Shown piece by piece: positions 1-18,100 of a DNA stretch of 64,000 bases. Under the pieces are notes generated by a model. It saw only the letters and a program-made list of their open reading frames with translations, was not told where the DNA came from and did not search any database. This stretch comes from Halichondria panicea (taxonomy: Eukaryota; Porifera; Demospongiae; Suberitida; Halichondriidae). Both the position numbers and the translations under genes were made by a program. The stretch is from contig NC_087388.1 in the NCBI RefSeq assembly GCF_963675165.1, positions 6,419,651 to 6,483,650 of the forward strand, read 5' to 3'. The stretch's first letter is position 1, and each line of letters begins with the position of its first letter.

Positions 1-281
1 ATACTTGTTAACCAAGATTGCAGTGTACAAGTATTGGTGCAGATGTTCACCCTCTCACACAACTAACCCCAAAAGCAATCACTATACCGGTATCTCAATA
101 GATAGGCCTTTCAAAGGAGGGCTACCAAACGCATCTGAAAATGCATAATACTTACTTCAAGTTATGGGTAGTAAGATAGCTCTCGAAACATAGGCTGGCC
201 TTCCCCTCCCACTCACCCACCCACACACACAACCCTCTCTCACCCACCCACACACACACTCACAACCCTCACACACGCACG

Positions 282-2293
<2,012 letters not shown>

Positions 2294-2465
2294 TTCTTCA
2301 AAGTCCAGCAATTTAGAGGGGTCCGGGTGGATCTCATCAGTTGAGTTCCAAATAGTGCACACTACACTGAACTATGTGCAAAGTCAGTTTGTTATGTAGT
2401 CGATCTTTACCATTATTTCAGTAGCCAGCAACGACCTTTACCCATATACACTCAGCAAAACAAGT
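2294..2465. promoter_or_regulatory. Shared divergent promoter ZMYND10/ACAT1
   Basis: 172 bp separate the inferred start codons of the two divergent genes, so both promoters and 5'UTRs must fit here. No TATA box is evident. Position is the only evidence. Confidence 0.55.
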
Positions 2466-6119
<3,654 letters not shown>

Positions 6120-6317
6120 CCAAGCAACTCGTGACTTGTGTACAATCTATATAATTATTTGTTTGTCTTTTTGTATCATGTAGCAGCTTGCGTCTATAAT
6201 TAATTATAGACAGACTGTCGCTATATAATCATTATATTTAAACAGCAGTTTAATAGTAATAATAATATTATGATAAAAAGTTGAGAGAATGATATAATAT
6301 ACACTATATATAATATT

Positions 6318-9300
6318 TTATTGTGATGATCGAGACCGTTTGTTCTGATTGCTATTGCTGTATAGTTTGTCATTTTCTCTCTTCCTTGTATTGTACGGCC
6401 GAGTGCCTTCAGTTAGTGGCCCGGGGGGGTCGCTAGAGGCTACTTCTGCACTACACGTCTGACTGTACAACACCCTGTCCCAGAAGTCGGGAACATCTGT
6501 GGTGTGTGTGTGGGTGGAGTGGGTGTGGGTGGGATGGTGTGGTGTGTGGGGTGGTGTGGAGTGTGTGTGGGTGGGGTGGTGTGGAGTGTGGGTGGGTGGG
6601 GTGGTGTGTTGTGTGGAGTGTGTGTGGGTGGGGTGGTTAGGATGTAATCTAGCTATTACGTATGGCTTAGAAAAGAGTACAAAAAAATAAAACTGACCTT
6701 CCGAGACCAGTTCGTTCAAGTCATATCCATCCTGTAGATCCTCATCATTTACCACGCCTCCTGCCACGCCCTCACAGCCGCCCTTGCTCTGCATGCGTTT
6801 CTTCTGCCACTCCAACTGTTTCTGAGCTTGTTTCAACTTTCTCATTTCGTCCGCACTCAGCAATTGTGCTGCTGTTTGTGCTGACAGTGCAGATTTGCTC
6901 TCAGCCTCAGTGGGCTTATGCTTGATACCTTGAGCCTCCGCTAAAATCTCAGGAACTAATTTCACACTAGTAAGAGGAGAGATTTTATCAGTGTGTATAT
7001 TTTTGGGTTTTTTTCCTGACGCTTTTTCGGCAGCTGTGTGTGTCATGAGTAGTTTTGAAGGTGCTGTGTTACCTCCCTTGGGTATTGGTGTTCTGTCCGT
7101 GTGTGGTGGGCGTAAGGGTGTGGGGTGGGCGGTCACACTGCTCGCTTTGTCTGTCGATGAACCTACACAGTGTGCAAACAAGATACATAATTATAGAACA
7201 CTGCAATACAGAGGCTATAGCTCACTTATGCAAACCTTATTAGAGACAAACATAAGTCAACCACTAGCTACAGTGCACACAGTGGGACCACACTATAGGC
7301 TCTGTACACTAGCTACAGTGTACACAATGGGACCACACTATAGGCTCTGTATACTAGTCTACAGTGCACACAGTGGGACCACACTATAGGCTCTGTACAC
7401 TAGCTACAGTGTACACAGTGGGACCACACTATAGGCTCTGTACACTAGCTACAGTGCACACAGTGGGACCACACTATAGGCTCTGTACACTAGCTACAGT
7501 GCACACAGTGGGACCACACTATAGGCTCGATCTGTACACAATTGAGGTAACTGACGTAGCTACGTATATGAGTACTTGCTTTTAGAATGAAAAGGTTGTA
7601 CTTCATCCTAACACACCTCTACTAGTTCTCTTGTTTGGAGGGTCAGTTGTATTTGTAACAGGTGAACTAGAGCCTTCAGCTTTCACCCTAACCCCACACA
7701 AGTTAGGATCTTGAAAACCAGCATCATCCGTTGTGTGTGTGTGAGGAGTGTGAGGGGTGGTACTGGCAGACGTGGCTTTAGCGATGATATCGAGGAGCTG
7801 TGCCCCTGGTGAGGGTGTGAGGGCGTGGGCGTGTGAGGGTGTGAAGGTGTGGGGGTGTGGGGAGGGTGGTTTAGAACGATAGTCCTTTAGTGCTGGATTA
7901 ATCTCGCCCATATGCTTTAGACTAGCGGGCTCTTTGGATGAATTCTACGTGTAAAGAAAGTAGTATAATCATAGTTTGGGGACTCTTTCAGCTGCCATAA
8001 CTGGAATTCCGTGGATCCAATTTCACCGATTTTATGATTTTCTGAAAGCTTAGAGAGAGACCTTTCAAATGGTACCACCAATGTTCATATTTGGGAGATG
8101 ACAAAATTTACCAATTTCGGCCAAATACCATGGTCCAAGGCCGAAAAATGACAAATTATGGCCCATTTCAAAATTTGGATTGAAATACATCATTTGAAAG
8201 GTCTCTTTCTAAGCTTTCAGAAAATCATAAAATTTTTGACATTGGATCAACGGTACTAAAGTTAAGGCTGTTATTGGGTAGCTAGTTCTAGCAACACTTG
8301 ATTGCTCACATTCTTGGGCTGTCTCTGTATATACTTGAGGTACTCTTTGTTACTGATGCAGTTTCCCAGGAGATTACCAAAGCTTCGTAATGCTCTCTTT
8401 AGTCCGTCCGTCACCGCCTCTTTACGAGCCTGTGTGTGGTGTGGGTGTGTGTGTGGAGGGTGTGGGGTGTGTGTGGAAAGCGAAGCAAAGTGCTAGAAAA
8501 GATTGCACAGTTTGAGTAGGGAGAAAATGGGAGAAAATGGGAAAGGATAACGCATGATCCCAATAGGAGAACTTCTCCTCAAATCAAGATTTTTAAATAT
8601 TTTATCGTTAACAGAAGTCAAAAGCACAAAGTATCACAAGGTATTGTGATAGCAAGGATTGAACAGAATTGCATTTATCTTCAGACACAGTACCTTCTCA
8701 ATAGAGAGAGCTTTGGACCTCATTCCCTCTGACACACCGTAACCAACGTCCTCGTGATAAGCTCCATCCTTCAGCTCCACACGCACGATCGCACTCACTC
8801 CAATGTAGAACCGATCTCCTGATTGGTCGATGAAATCTAGAGAAGTGCGGAGTAAAAATAGATAGCAAGTTATATACAGGTTATCAATCGAAATCTACAA
8901 TGTAGCCTCTACTTTTGTTACAACGTATACATTTGTGCTTGTGAACTCAGGATATCCACAGAGGTAGGAAAGACAACTATACAAACATGCACATCTTTTT
9001 ATTGCTTGTTAAATCGAAGCATTAGCATCTATGTACTCCCCTCTATAATGGACACCTTTTGGGAACAAAGTGTTTTGGCTCTTATACAGAGGTGGCCTTC
9101 GTTGAGGAGTTGTTTTGTACACAAACTGTTCATTTGGGACCTGGCCTTTGTATCGCAGTGGACCTTTCCTCAGGGGTGACCATTAAAGAGGGGCTCCATT
9201 ATATTCTCACCGATGGACTGATTTGTGAGTGAGTGTGACCAGCCGTTGTAACCAAAGGTCTCGTTAGCCAGCTGCACCAGACGATGACCCTCAATGTATG

Positions 9301-9610
9301 CTAGCTACAATGAGGACAGAATACAATACGTGATTAGAATTATCTATAGAGAAAATATGCGGAGGGCTTAGAGGAAGAAGATGGCCTTCAATGTACGCTA
9401 GTTAAAGACGAACACAGTAGGTTAATTTGACAGTATACATGATTTTTTTTAGAATTAGCAATATTATTAGAAGGGAAGGGATGAATATAGGATGTAGAGA
9501 GATGAGTGTTTGACCTTTTGACCTCCAGCTCCGCTGCGCTGGCTGATGTACTCTGGACCCAGGTGCTGCTCTAGTGCACTCTGTACCGCACTCTGCTCCT
9601 CGTGACTCAG

Positions 9611-9683
<73 letters not shown>

Positions 9684-9705
9684 TGTGTATGTGTGTGTGT
9701 GGATG

Positions 9706-9736
<31 letters not shown>

Positions 9737-9940
9737 GTGTGTGTCGTAATTACAGTGGCCAAAAATTCCATTAAATTTTTTAACGTCTGAATGGCAATGA
9801 TATGCACATAGTGGTTGTATACATCTATTCTGGCATACATTGACCCCATAAACACTTCAAGGGAGAGCTACCTTTATCCTCACCTGTCCAAACTTGCTGG
9901 TGCACGGTGGGTCCTTCATTGGAGGACATACTCCATTCAT
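6318..9940 (-). CDS. RAD52: RAD52 recombination mediator / strand-annealing protein
   Basis: Anneals complementary single strands in homologous DNA repair, in the nucleus. Eight exons: 9884-9940, 9515-9616, 9211-9304, 8694-8836, 8310-8429, 7617-7944, 6698-7162 and 6318-6496; 495 aa. The N-terminal Rad52/22 annealing domain is clear: [70 protein letters not shown] and [20 protein letters not shown]. The rest is low-complexity and Pro/Ser/Thr-rich. A Gln/Lys stretch (residues about 370-390) and the basic C-terminal end ([14 protein letters not shown]) are candidate RPA/RAD51-binding and nuclear-import regions, by inference only. The start ATG precedes [18 protein letters not shown]; an upstream in-frame extension cannot be excluded. 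Confidence 0.95.
7264..7532. repeat. 45-bp minisatellite (about 6 units) in RAD52 intron
   Basis: Head-to-tail units beginning ctagctacagtgcacacagt and ending ggctctgtaca. Units are nearly identical, differing by a few substitutions. There are no spacers, so it is not a CRISPR. Confidence 0.9.
7989..8271. repeat. Fold-back repeat, family F
   Basis: About 280 bp in a RAD52 intron. The left arm (gatccaatttcaccgatttt, then atgattttctgaaagcttag) is mirrored by a right arm ctaagctttcagaaaatcat followed by ggatcaacgg. The arms are about 80 bp with mismatches, so the transcript could fold as a long hairpin. Confidence 0.8.
9037..9200. mobile_element. Short MITE, family C (CAGTGGAA type)
   Basis: Core cagaggtggcc(t)tcgttgagg followed by acacaaactgttcatttggg recurs near 11055, 21090, 22812, 46595 and 48166. 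The ends are eroded here. Confidence 0.7.
9619..9732. repeat. (TG)n microsatellite abutting a RAD52 acceptor
   Basis: An imperfect TG tract. Read in the RAD52 direction it is (CA)n running straight into the 3' splice site of exon 2 (cacacacag before GTGCAG). Confidence 0.9.
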
Positions 9941-10169
9941 TCCAGCAGACACACCTCCTCTTCTCACTGTATTGAAATGTGGGCAAAGATCGTCGGTAGA
10001 ACTAACACAATACCGCCTTCGCAATTAGAAACAACATTGAGTTAGTTTGTCCGACGACCTTTCCCAGCATTTTATAATAATCTCTGTCAAATTTCAATCC
10101 ATTGACGATTAATTAGAACACCACATGGTGTGTATGTACGTGTACGTGTAGAGGCTACTGTACTACAAG
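9941..10169. promoter_or_regulatory. Shared divergent promoter RAD52/RPN1
   Basis: 229 bp between two divergent start codons. No motif was identified beyond AT-rich sequence and a repeated tacgtgta motif next to the RPN1 start. Confidence 0.5.
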
Positions 10170-12588
10170 ATGAAGGGAACTGCTTTATATGTACTGTCTC
10201 TAGCTCTGGCACTGACTGGAGTTAGCGGGAGCAATGGAGAGAGCCTCGTCTTGTCCAGTGTATCACGTGAGCTGGATCTGACCACCCCTCTCGTGCAGCA
10301 GAAGGTGACAATGGTGCTGGAGAACACTGGATCCACTGCAGTCTCTCAATTTAAATTTACTGTCGATCCGTCACTCGCCAGCAAAACCTCTTTTATCGGA
10401 GCAAAAGTGAGTTCTAATAAGTGCACACCACACAAGTAATGTACGTTCGTACGATGTAATGTAGATGCATATTTAACCTGCTCATCATTGATTTTTTTAA
10501 CCCCTTCAGCTCGAAGAACCGGAAATGGATTTGGTCATTTCGCCCAATAAAATTGCCAACACATACACCGTCAACATGCCTTCCCTCGCGGCTAAAAAGT
10601 CTGTTACTGTTGTCATAGAAACGGTCTTCGTCAATGCTATCAAACCTTTCCCGGAGTCGATTACTCAAAACGAAAAACAGTTGGTCCAATTCAGTGGAAA
10701 TGTCTACTTTTATTCTCCTTATCCCTCCACGACACAGAGCACGATTGTGAAAGTTCCAAACGATAAGATTGAGTCTTTCTCTAAACTATCCCCAACAAGC
10801 AGCTCTGATGGTGAGATCACGTATGGACCTTATAGCGACGTGGCCCCGAACTCTGTTGGAAAACTGTCTGTTCATTTTGAGAATAACGGCCCTTTCTTGG
10901 CCGTGGTTGAGTTGTTGCGTGTAATCGAGGTGTCTCATTGGGGCAATGTCGCCGTTGAGGAGCATGTTCACATACGCCATATTGGTGAGTTGGTGATCAC
11001 ATGTACTGTGTGTGTGTGCGTGGTTGTCTAGTTAGCTATAACATCATCGTGACATCTTTCTTTAATATGGCACGTTTGGGGAAATAAATTTTTGGTTGTT
11101 ATACAGAGGTGGCCTTTGTTGAGGGGTTGTTTTGTACACAAACTGTTCATTTGGGACCTGGCCTTTATAATTATCGCACGTAGTTGACCTTTTATAAATC
11201 TAACGGTGACTATTAAGAGGGGTTCCACTAAACGCATACAGTGTATAATATGCAATCATTATTATCCCAAGTTGTCAACTGCAGGAGCCACTCTGAAAGG
11301 ATCTTTCAGTCGCTATGATTTCCAACGCAACCCCAACAGTGGGCCCTCGGCAGTCAAGTCCTTTATCTCAATGCTACCAGCCGCTGCTCGTGATGCTTAT
11401 TATCGTGATGAGATCGGGAACATATCGACCTCTAACCTTCGGGAGGAGGACGAATACGTATCACTGGAGATGAGGCCGAGGTAGGGGGTGTGGTTATGTA
11501 TAGTACTAATTTTAGCAATATTTAAAAGATTTGGGTGTTAATTAATTAATTTTTGACAGTTTCTTAGGGCTGCATGTCTATTCCTAACCTCATGTGCAAC
11601 CACACACACACAGTTATAAGGCTTCACATGGCAAAACAAAACGCATGGCTCTTATATACACTTGCCGTACGTAACACTAGAAATGTTGTTGGTGATAAAA
11701 ACTCTTGCGTTCTGTACCAATTTAGGTTTTTGCAATTTATTGTTGTGAAGTGGTCAAAGTTCGCATAATTATGTTAATGCTCGCAAAACATTATAGTAAT
11801 ACAGTAAATTGCTTCAATTTTCCCACTGTATCACCTGACTATCCCCACCCACTTCCCGCCAGGTTCCCTCTATTTGGAGGCTGGCAGACGCGCTATTACA
11901 TGGGCTACAATCTCCCATCGTACGAATATCTGTATCACTCTGGCAACCAGTACATGCTCAAGATGAGGTATCTGGATCACGTCTTCAATGATCAATTTGT
12001 GGAGAGTGTGACTGTCAAGATTATCCTGCCAGAGGGAGCAAGGTAGGTCTCGAAGGGTTAATGGTTTAATCAGTTTGTGCTGTCCAGGGGTTAATGGTTT
12101 AATCAGTGTGTGCCTATCAAATTTGTAACTATTGCGTTCTGGCAAGAATTGTGTCCATACTAGTACAAGTTTTTGCGATTTAATGTTGTGAAGTGATCAA
12201 CGCTCTCAAAACATTCTAGTACAAAACACTTACATACCTGCAGATTCTTCACACATTTATATATTGTATTTAACTCCACCCTCTGTCTCCCTCCATGCAG
12301 AGATGTCAACCTTGCCATGCCTTATGCTGTCAATGAGCAACCTAGACAACTCCACTACACATACCTGGATACCGTTGGTCGCCCGGTTGTCATAGCAACT
12401 AGTACGAACCTAGTAGAGCAGCACATCCAGGACTTTCAACTGACGTACACATTTGACAAGATCATGCTCTTACAGGAGCCCCTACTGCTAGTGGGAGCTC
12501 TCTACCTGTTCTTCCTGTTGGTGGTGGTCATTGTGAGACTTGACTTCTCCATCACCAAGGTACACACACACACGCACACACACACACA

Positions 12589-12624
<36 letters not shown>

Positions 12625-13774
12625 AACACACACGTGTAGCTAGAACTAGTAATAAAAATGTATAATTATAGAGGATATTATTTGCGTAGATATAGGAACT
12701 GGTACTATTCTTTTTGAAAATGTATGTATATAGAGAGAGAGTCTTAATTTGCTTAATAATAAAGTTCAATTGTTTCTTTTTGGCCATACAGTAGTGTGTC
12801 TCTGTTCCATTCCATTAGCTAGGAATGTGCTCATAGCTAGACAGGCTGTACTGCATGTGTCTCTGTTCCATTCCAGTAGCTGCTAGTGCACCTACTAACT
12901 AGGTTCCTCTAACCCTCTCTCCCACTCTTATAGAATGCTGCAATGCTGGCTAAGCAACAAGCCTCTGTGATCATAGAGGCCATCTTATCAGCTCATGCTC
13001 ATCGTGCCTCTCTCCTACCCTCTTACGAGACGGCCATCACCAGCCTCAAGACCAGCGAGGATACCAAGACATTCAAGAAGAGCAAGAAGGACCTCGACAC
13101 TGCCTTTGTTGGTGATACAGAGAAGATATCGGCCCGAGTCAAGGACCTGCAAGCTACAGACCCTGAGGCAGGGGCAAAGGTCAGTACGTACTGCAATAGT
13201 TTTGCTTTTGCATAGCCTGTAACTTTAGTTCCGTTGATTCAATTTCAATAATTTTGTGATTTTCTGAAAGCTTAAAAAAAGCTCTATTAGATGGTATGTT
13301 CAGCTCAAAAATTTTGATTGGGCCCAAATTTGCACTTTCCCCCCACCTATAGCCCACGCTTTTTTGTCAAAAATGGCTTCGAAAATTACCTTTGATTTTA
13401 ATGTGCCATCTGAAAGGGTTCACTTTAAGCTACCAGAAAATCGTTAAGCTGTTGAAATTGGACGATTTAAACTAAAGTTATGGCCGTTCAAATACATTTT
13501 ATCCCTACACGTACAAGTCTTTAATTATCAGCGTTCTGATACACATCATATTATTAATGACGTTATAATTATCTTTTTGTGTGTTCAGGTGAATGATCTT
13601 CAGCGCAAGGTTGGTGAGCTGAAGAGTGCCCTGGACGAGAGCTGTGTGCTAGCTGAGAGCTTGGTAAGCAAACGTGTGGGCAAGGAGAAATACATCACTC
13701 AAGACAAGTCCTGTCAGACACGAATCAGTCGTATCACGGGAGAAATTAAAACCATCGTTCTGGGATTGGATTAG
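10170..13774 (+). CDS. RPN1: Ribophorin I, oligosaccharyltransferase subunit 1
   Basis: Non-catalytic ER-membrane subunit of the OST complex that helps deliver substrates for N-glycosylation. Seven exons: 10170-10406, 10510-10984, 11285-11480, 11863-12042, 12301-12559, 12934-13179 and 13589-13774; 592 aa against about 607 in human. A signal peptide is visible ([20 protein letters not shown]). Family blocks are [57 protein letters not shown] and [10 protein letters not shown] single membrane span ([18 protein letters not shown]) is followed by RLDFSITK and a coiled, Lys-rich cytosolic tail. Introns 2 and 6 carry repeat copies. The gene is divergent from RAD52. Confidence 0.97.
11055..11229. 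mobile_element. Short MITE, family C
   Basis: In RPN1 intron 2. Carries the family core (acagaggtggcctttgttga and tttgggacctggccttt) and ends in an aagaggggttccacta terminus. Confidence 0.7.
13214..13491. repeat. Fold-back repeat, family F
   Basis: In the last RPN1 intron. The left end (taactttagttccgttgatt) and right end (aactaaagttatggccgttc) are in inverted orientation, with internal ttttctgaaagctta and its mirror. Confidence 0.8.
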
Positions 13775-14090
13775 AAATTATATATTAGGGACATTGATAT
13801 AAACTGATTTATTAGGCTTATAATTATTGTTTTGAGAGCTTTTCTCAAATGATGCATTTCATGTGTACATGATTAATAGTATATACATGACTTATGAATT
13901 AGTAGAGGATGTTATTTGACCTTTTTGTCTCACATGATTACACTCGGGGGAATGCATCCTGATTGGGAAATTGATAAACTAATTATGACTGCACGATAGC
14001 GCGCTGTACTTTGATAATAGAGCTTGTAGCTTGCTAACTCAACTGGAAAGATCTACAAGTTAAGCAAGCTAGAGGATAGATAGAGTTTAA

Positions 14091-15086
14091 ATGTCGTCCA
14101 AAAGCAACAGTGCCGTCAAGATGTCGGTGGTCAGCACCTTCGGGCTGACTCGCAAACAGCTAAAAGATCTCATGAGCCAGAGGGGGGCTGATGCTCTGTC
14201 TGCTGTGGCAGAGTATGGAGGTGTGACTGGGGTGATGGAGTCAGTGGAGACTAACACTAAGACAGGCCTAGCAAACAACCCTCAAGAGTTGGAGAGACGA
14301 AAGTCAATGTTTGGAGTCAACTACATCAAGCCGATTGCTCCAAAATCCTTCCTGGCTTTGTGTTTCGATGCCATACAGGACAAGACTCTCATCATTCTCA
14401 TTATAGCTGCGGTGGTGTCCATAGTCCTCGGTGTTGCGGTGGAGGAGGACAAGGTCAGGCTATACATGTGTTGTCGTGTAAACACACCTGGCTACCCTTA
14501 CCTGGTTGCCATTAAATTTGGTTAAGTACATTTGTGTTAACATAAAGCATGTAATCTCTTACTATAATTATTATGTACATGTACGTATGTAGTAGCAAGA
14601 GTTATTTCCTCGTTGCGTATCTAATTTAAGGAAACAAACAAGGTATTTATACGAGGTATACAGTAATAAGTGGGCGTGTCCATATCTCTATACAGAGCAT
14701 AGCCTGGATTGAGGGCGTTGCCATCCTGGGAGCCGTGGTGATCGTTGTCTTGGTAACGGCTGTGAACGACTGGACGAAAGAGAAACAATTCCGAGGCCTC
14801 CAAAGACGACTCGAAACAGACGCCAAATTTTCAGTACTAAGAGAAGGAAATTTGGAAGAGCTGAATCTAGCCGAGATTGTAGTCGGAGATGTTCTGCAGT
14901 TCAAATATGGGAATACTTTTCCAGTGGACGGATTGCTGATACAGGTAGGCTCACACTATTGACCTCCATAAAGAGACTACCTCTCTATTGAGACCTTGTT
15001 GCCTAGTTTGCCACAGGATGTATGTTGCTGCTTGCCTTGGTGTGATGTGGAAATGTGCTTCTACTTTTAGGAGGAAACCTAGGGGT

Positions 15087-15127
<41 letters not shown>

Positions 15128-18100
15128 GTGTGTGTGTGTGTGTGTGTGGGATGGGTGTGATAGTCTATATGGAGTGACGGCACCTGATCACAATAGAACA
15201 ATAGTTAACCATCCATCACCTAACTTAGCTAGAGTAGCTGGAGTAACTTATTGTCCCTCTTCCTCTGTACTACAGTGTTACCTTATACAGTGCTCCATTT
15301 CTATCTACCATTCGGTTGAAGAGTTCTTTAAAGCATTTGCTGTTTCTACGTGTACTTGTGTGTAATATTTCGTGAAAGAGATGTTTTTATAAACATAGTC
15401 AGTCATTAATACGTACAGCAAATATGGTAAATGTTCTATTAACACTCCATGTAACAGATACAGCATGAGACTGGTACACAGGCACCAGCACGAGAGTGAG
15501 CTGCCTGTATATTGTATAAAACACGAGGAATCTCACGTATTTTATATCACACGGACCCCGTACTAAATCATGCCTCGAGGCTACGCGACTGTGCAATAAA
15601 AAAAGGACTATAATTATGCCGTTTAATTATTACAGCCTTAATTGTTACCTAGGTTAGAATAGACTCCCTCCAGTTGTCACTAGCTAGCCATGCAGTGATC
15701 ACTGGAAACACCGCTGTATTAGGAACAGAAAGTACATAGCTCCAGTACTGACTGGAAGCTGCTGTCATAACATAAACTACAATATACCATTTTGTTGGGC
15801 TCTGTACAACAGTGCTTCGGTGTATAGTACCAGAGGAGGTCCGACACGAGTACCCTCGATTAGGCTGAATTGAGTTAATTAGTCACATGCATTAGTCACA
15901 TGCAACAAGTTGAATTTTGCATTGAGGTACTCGTGTCGTACCTCCTTGGGTAAGTATAGATACCATTCAGCCAATTGGAATATCAAATATCACTGATTTT
16001 TGATCAAATTTGATCTGGCTGCTCATATAATTATTTTGTACTGTGTCCACTTAGGGCTATGACGTCAAGGTGGATGAGGCCAGTTTAACTGGAGAGGCAG
16101 AACTTGTCAAGAAACTACCGGACAGAGATGTGATGCTCCTGGCTGGAACACAGGTGATGGAGGGTGGAGGGCGTATGGTGGTCACGGCAGTCGGTCCCAA
16201 CTCTCAACAAGGTATCATCTTTCAACTGCTAACTAAGCGCGAAGATGACGCCGGTTTTATCGAGAAGTTTTTCCGCGATCGTGTCTGCAAGAAATGTATT
16301 AAGAAGCCAGTCGACGACGAAGAAGCCAATCAATTGCCTGCTCTGGGGTCATCTGACGACAAGATCGGATCACCTGACGACAAGAGCGGATCACCTGACC
16401 GCAAGAGCAAGGTAGTGGAGGCAGGAGTGGATGATGAGAGTGAGGATGAACTACCGCCATTACCACCACTGACTGGCCGAGACAGACTGAGCATCAGTAA
16501 GAGGATGAAAAGACGAAAGGAGGTTAGAGAGTTCGTCTTTTGTAATAATGAAACTTGTTGCCATTGGAACATTCATTTAAAATATTTGCATATAAATTCT
16601 TTAAATAACCAATGTTACTTGATCCCATAATTTATAATTTCTATTGACACCCCCACCCCACACACCACACACACCCACCCCACACACACACAACACACAC
16701 ACCCACACCACACACACACGCAGTTGAAAGAGCGTGAGAAGTCCAAAAAGAAAACCGAGAAGACTGAGTCAGGAAGTGTCCTACAACGCAAGCTGAACAA
16801 ACTAGCTATTCAGATCGGCTACGCTGGTACCATCGCGGCCGTCGTCTGCTTTTTTATTCTATTCTTCAAGTTTGTCATTGAGGACTTTGGAATAATGATG
16901 CGGCAATGGGACTCTTCTATCGATTTCTCAGAGATACTCCATTTCATTATCATCAGTATAACCGTGCTTGTTGTGGCTGTGCCCGAGGGACTGCCCCTGG
17001 CTGTTACCATCTCGTTGGCTTTCTCCGTGAAGAAAATGCTGAATGATAACAATCTTGTTCGACATTTGCACGCTTGTGAGACGATGGGAAATGCTACCGC
17101 TATTTGCTCGGATAAGACAGGTACGCTAACAACCAATCGGATGACAGTCGTCCAGAGCTACGCAGGGGGTAGTCGTTACAATGTAACCCCTCGTCTAGAG
17201 GACCTCCCACAGTCACTGGTGGACCTACTTAAAGTGAACATTGCCGTCAACAGCTCTTACACATCCCAACTGCTCAAGGTATGAGAGAAGAGTACTCCAT
17301 GTAATACCGGATTATAGCAGGTATATTTCGAGGGTATAAACTTTCGCTCGAGGAATAGCAGCCTTTTTGCAGCATGCTTACATGCGATAGTAATTTCATG
17401 GGTACGTATAATGTTTGCGGACCATGCCCTTAATCAGCGAAAACCACGAACATTTATACCCTCGAAATATTAGACCTACTATACGTTGTTATTGAGAAAC
17501 AGTCGAGTTTTGGGGCCAATAACTTCATTTTTAGACGCTACAATTGTGACCTTGTGCAATAGACAGAGGTGTATATAAGTAGCAGCTAGTGGAGCATCAG
17601 GAGTGCACTCCTGGTAGTATTTGTAACACTAACCAAATACAAGTGGCCATGTTGTTGATAATAATGGCCTCTACAAGATGTGAGAACAGAAATTAAATTC
17701 TTTATATCATTCCTTCCATGCAGGACACAGAGGGTGGAGCCGCTGCTAAGAAGGTTGGGCTCCTGGCTAGGATGGCGAGATGGGTCAAGTCCTCCAACTC
17801 TGAAGTGGTATTAGGACAAGGCCTGGCTCGTCAAGTGGGCAATGTGACTGAGTGTGCACTACTGGGGTTCCTAGTGGATCTCAGTGAGTTCGGATGTTTT
17901 AAGCTATGTACTCATTTTTATCTACCTTTTGGCAACCATATACTTCTGACTTCTGTGTACACACACACACTCTCTCTCTCTCTCTCTCACCCACACACAC
18001 ACACACACACACACAGACATTGACTACGAAGCCATACGTGAGCAATTCCCTACCGATAACTTCACAAAAGTCTACACTTTCAACTCGTCACGTAAGAGCA

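Noticed and set aside
7264-7532. Possible CRISPR-like array
   Set aside because: Units are contiguous with no unique spacers, and the setting is a eukaryotic intron; it is a minisatellite.
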